DNA of 6,845 bases from Nanohaloarchaea archaeon PL-Br10_U2g27. Lineage in GTDB: Archaea; Nanohalarchaeota; Nanosalinia; Nanosalinales; Nanosalinaceae. Positions within the stretch are counted from its first letter, which is position 1; each line of letters opens with the position of its first letter. The DNA lies in the NCBI GenBank assembly GCA_001564035.1, contig LKMX01000035.1:1-6845 (forward strand), in the 5' to 3' direction. The notes beneath the pieces were generated by a model. It was not told where the DNA came from, did not search any database, and worked only from the letters and a program-made list of their open reading frames with translations. The translations under genes were made by a program, and so were the position numbers. This document shows positions 4,827 through 6,845 of this stretch, piece after piece.

Positions 4827-6548
4827 ATGGAAAACTTAACACAAAAGATAGCAGAACTAGGAAAGCGACGCGGATTTTTCTTCCAAAGCAGCGAAGCCTA
4901 TGGAGGCGTATCAGGATTCCAGACATACGGGCCTGAAGGCGCAGAACTCAAGAGAAACATCGAGGACAGCTGGAGAAACACTTTCTCAAGAGGCCTAGGA
5001 CACCGAGAAATACAAGCACCCACAATCATGCACGAACCCGTATTCCAAGCCTCAGGTCACTTGGATGGTTTCGACGACATGATAATTGAATGTCCAGAGT
5101 GTGAAACCTCAAGCAGGGCAGACCACCTAGTCGAGGACAATACAGACATTAATGAAGCAGAAGCATTCTCCCCAGAACAAATAGAAGGCCTGATAAAAGA
5201 GCATGACCTAGTGTGCCCAGACTGCGGCAACTCACTGAGCGATGTAGAAGTCGAGGACTTCAACCTAATGTTTGAAACAAATATAGGTCCTGGATCAGGT
5301 CAAAAAGGCTACCTACGGCCTGAAACCGCTCAAGGAATATTCGTAGAATTCCCCCGCCTCAAACAGTATGCAAGAAACCAGCTGCCGTTCGGAATAACCC
5401 AGATCGGTAAGGCCTACAGGAACGAGATCAGCCCTCGTAAAGGCCTTGTCAGAGTCCGAGAATTTACACAGGCCGAGCTAGAACATTTTATTGACCCTGA
5501 TGAAGACAAACCGGATATCTCAAGAGTTGAAAATGTTGAACTACTGCTATATCCTGTCAACAAACAGGAAGAAAACGGCGAAAACTATGTGGAGGCCTCA
5601 GTAAAAGAAGCTGTGAACGAAGGCATCGTTAACGAATGGGTAGCATACTACCTTGGTATTGCAAAAGAGTGGTATGTTGAAATAGGCGTGGACATGGAGC
5701 GTTTCCGTTTCCGACAGCACCAACCTGATGAACGCGCGCACTATGCCAGTGATTGCTGGGATGCCGAGGCCTTAATCGATGGAGACTGGATTGAGATAGC
5801 AGGATTCGCCTACCGAGGATGCTACGACCTTACAAAACACGGAAAGCATTCAGACAGTGAGCGAGAGTTCTCAGTTTTCAAAGAATACGATGAACCTGAG
5901 ACAGTGGAAAAAACCAAGATAGAAGTCGACATGAGTGTTTTAGGCCCTGAGTTCGGAGACAAGGCCTCAGAAATAGCTGAAAAAATTGAGAGAAAAGTCG
6001 AGCTAGCGCCAGAGGTAGCTGAAGAAGGCCCAATATTCGTCCATTTAGACGGTGAAGAATACGCTATTGATTCCGACACCGTGTCAGTGAAGAAAGAGAA
6101 GGAGAAGAAGACTGGAGAGGAAGTAGTGCCTCACGTAGTTGAGCCTTCCTTTGGGGTAGGCAGAACTGTTTACGCCATTCTGGCGCACAGTTATTACGAA
6201 GACATTGTAGACGGCGAAGAACGGAGGCTTTTGAGACTTGAAAGCGAAGTGGCTCCCACAGAAGTAGCAGTATTCCCTCTTATGAACAAAGAAGGCCTAG
6301 GAGAAAAAGCCAGGGAAATCGCGGAAAGACTTAGAGACTACGGATTCTCAGTCAAATACGATGACTCCGGAAACATCGGAAAACGATACAGGCGCCAAGA
6401 TGAAGTAGGAACACCGCTCTGCGTAACAGTAGATTACGAGACGTTCGAACAAGAACCAGAAACAGTCACAGTACGCGAAAGAGACTCAACAGAACAAGAA
6501 AGAGTGAGAGTAGAAGAATTAGAAGAGGCCTTGATAGCAAGACTGTAA
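4827..6548 (+). CDS. glyS: glycyl-tRNA synthetase (alpha2, archaeal/eukaryotic type)
   Basis: A 573-residue class II synthetase that attaches glycine to tRNA-Gly in the cytoplasm. It is the single-chain dimeric type, not the bacterial alpha2beta2 enzyme. Features in order are a motif 1 region with G-F-Q-T-Y-G-P-E-G (30-38), a zinc-ribbon-like insertion with C89-x2-C92 and C130-x2-C133, R-P-E-T-A-Q-G at 164-170, motif 2 with Y-R-N-E-I-S-P-R then R-E-F-T-Q-A-E (197-217), a further insertion, the R-G-C-Y-D-L-T segment at 330-336, motif 3 P-S-F-G-V-G-R-T (440-447), and a C-terminal anticodon-binding domain from about 475 (A-P-T-E-V-A-V-F-P). The protein is strongly acidic. The ATG at 4827 has a TATA-like box 26 bp upstream; another ATG at 4811 is out of frame. 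The gene diverges from pgk and converges on the DoxX-family gene. All four Gly-Leu pairs in it are written across an AGGCCT hexamer. Archaeal genomes may name this gene glyS or glyQS. Confidence 0.96.
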   Translation: MENLTQKIAELGKRRGFFFQSSEAYGGVSGFQTYGPEGAELKRNIEDSWRNTFSRGLGHREIQAPTIMHEPVFQASGHLDGFDDMIIECPECETSSRADHLVEDNTDINEAEAFSPEQIEGLIKEHDLVCPDCGNSLSDVEVEDFNLMFETNIGPGSGQKGYLRPETAQGIFVEFPRLKQYARNQLPFGITQIGKAYRNEISPRKGLVRVREFTQAELEHFIDPDEDKPDISRVENVELLLYPVNKQEENGENYVEASVKEAVNEGIVNEWVAYYLGIAKEWYVEIGVDMERFRFRQHQPDERAHYASDCWDAEALIDGDWIEIAGFAYRGCYDLTKHGKHSDSEREFSVFKEYDEPETVEKTKIEVDMSVLGPEFGDKASEIAEKIERKVELAPEVAEEGPIFVHLDGEEYAIDSDTVSVKKEKEKKTGEEVVPHVVEPSFGVGRTVYAILAHSYYEDIVDGEERRLLRLESEVAPTEVAVFPLMNKEGLGEKAREIAERLRDYGFSVKYDDSGNIGKRYRRQDEVGTPLCVTVDYETFEQEPETVTVRERDSTEQERVRVEELEEALIARL

Positions 6549-6549
6549 C

Positions 6550-6589
6550 ACGCCTCTTTTCTTCCTCTCTTCTTTCTTCCCCTCATTTT
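6550..6589 (+). terminator. Pyrimidine-rich tract after glyS, possible archaeal terminator
   Basis: Directly after the glyS TAA, about 40 bases are almost wholly C and T, including TCTTTT and a final ATTTTA. Archaeal RNA polymerase often stops at U-rich stretches without a hairpin. The T-runs here are short, so the call is moderate. The tract occupies the whole 39-bp gap to the convergent gene. Confidence 0.4.
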
Positions 6590-6845
6590 ATGATAGGCCC
6601 AAAGCCAAGCCAAGCCCGTATACAGTCCAGTCAGCAGAGACTAATGCTAAAAGGGCTCCAAGAAGCGCCAGATTCTTAGTGAAGTTGATCAAATGATTCT
6701 GCCTTTCCAAACCCTCCATGTTCCAAAAGTCATGCATAACTGGAGTTACAACAAGCAGGAACGTTGAAAGCATTAAAATACTGACTACCGGGTAGGCGCC
6801 AAGAACTATGCCTATCCCTCCTATCATTAACAGTAGTCCTGTCAA
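6588..6845 (-). CDS. DoxX-family membrane protein (partial, N-terminus beyond the window)
   Basis: The last 86 codons, including the stop, of a small membrane protein whose start lies past position 6845. The first codon inside the window is TTG and is more likely an internal leucine than the start, since DoxX-type proteins are usually about 130-150 residues. Family marks are an H-D-F-W motif (residues 38-41 of the visible part) after a hydrophobic helix, and K-N-L-A-L-L-G-A-L-L (57-66) starting the last helix pair. The DoxX/SURF4-like family contains four-helix membrane proteins, some tied to quinone or thiol redox processes; the function here is unknown. Its TAA stop lies 39 bp from the convergent glyS stop. 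Unlike the complete genes, its visible part contains no AGGCCT hexamer. Confidence 0.75.
   Translation of the reverse strand: MTGLLLMIGGIGIVLGAYPVVSILMLSTFLLVVTPVMHDFWNMEGLERQNHLINFTKNLALLGALLALVSADWTVYGLGLALGLS

Larger units (their letters stand above)
68..6531. repeat. Highly iterated palindrome AGGCCT (26 dispersed copies)
   Basis: The palindrome AGGCCT starts at 68, 352, 464, 913, 1096, 1163, 1351, 2117, 2456, 2711, 3080, 3132, 3175, 3494, 3953, 4164, 4391, 4991, 5186, 5410, 5441, 5593, 5767, 5962, 6293 and 6526. About 1.7 copies are expected at equal base frequencies, and fewer in AT-rich DNA. All copies lie inside protein genes, on both coding strands, in unrelated families. In the coding frame 13 copies encode Gly-Leu, 12 centre on an Ala GCC codon, and one encodes Arg-Pro. 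Only about 19 other GGCC tetramers were counted, so the flanking A and T are selected as well as the core. The dispersed single-copy pattern resembles cyanobacterial HIP1 and does not resemble a transposon or tandem repeat. Confidence 0.9.

Noticed and set aside
5057..6079. Minus-strand open frames within glyS (5057-5263 and 5822-6079).
   Set aside because: Ser-rich antisense shadows of conserved GlyRS coding sequence; no promoter or start signal supports them.
68..6531. AGGCCT copies as fragments of a dispersed transposable repeat or a CRISPR-like array.
   Set aside because: Similarity stops at the hexamer plus a weak flanking purine, spacing is irregular, and copies sit in conserved codons of unrelated genes.

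Overview
The window looks like a piece of an archaeal chromosome, most plausibly from a small-genome DPANN lineage of the Nanohaloarchaeota type. The lineage is inference. The enzymes are of archaeal/eukaryotic type (TrpRS, the single-chain alpha2 GlyRS, PGK). The proteins are fairly acidic. Several genes have a TATA-like box centred about 26-30 bp before the start codon, the geometry of archaeal leaderless or very short-leader transcripts. Base composition is moderately AT-rich. No rRNA, intact tRNA, CRISPR array, IS element or integrase was seen.

Layout: (1) 45-758, plus strand, a single-domain KaiC/RadA-like RecA-fold protein with altered catalytic positions. (2) Tail-to-tail with it, and overlapping it by 60 bp, 699-1418 on the minus strand encodes a SpoIIM-family multi-pass membrane protein. 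(3) A minus-strand gene train reads 4629 to 1491: phosphoglycerate kinase, then (10 bp gap, Shine-Dalgarno overlapping the pgk stop) a zinc-dependent AstE/aspartoacylase-type amidohydrolase, then (48 bp gap) tryptophanyl-tRNA synthetase. (4) A 197-bp divergent control region (4630-4826) holds promoters for pgk and glyS, a perfect 7-bp inverted repeat, and a possible glycine-rich 15-codon mini-ORF. (5) 4827-6548, plus strand, glycyl-tRNA synthetase. (6) Convergent to it, 6588 to the window end, minus strand, the C-terminal part of a DoxX-family membrane protein. The genes are mostly housekeeping: translation charging (TrpRS, GlyRS) and central carbon metabolism (PGK), with membrane and regulatory-type proteins at the edges.

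The most unusual signal cuts across all the genes. The palindromic hexamer AGGCCT occurs 26 times in 6845 bp, where about 1-2 are expected by chance. It is spread through every complete gene in different reading frames and is usually written as Gly-Leu (GGC-CTN) or Ala (GCC-T..). It behaves like a genome-wide highly iterated palindrome, analogous to but different in sequence from cyanobacterial HIP1, and may reflect a DNA-level system (modification, uptake, segregation or repair) not encoded in this window.
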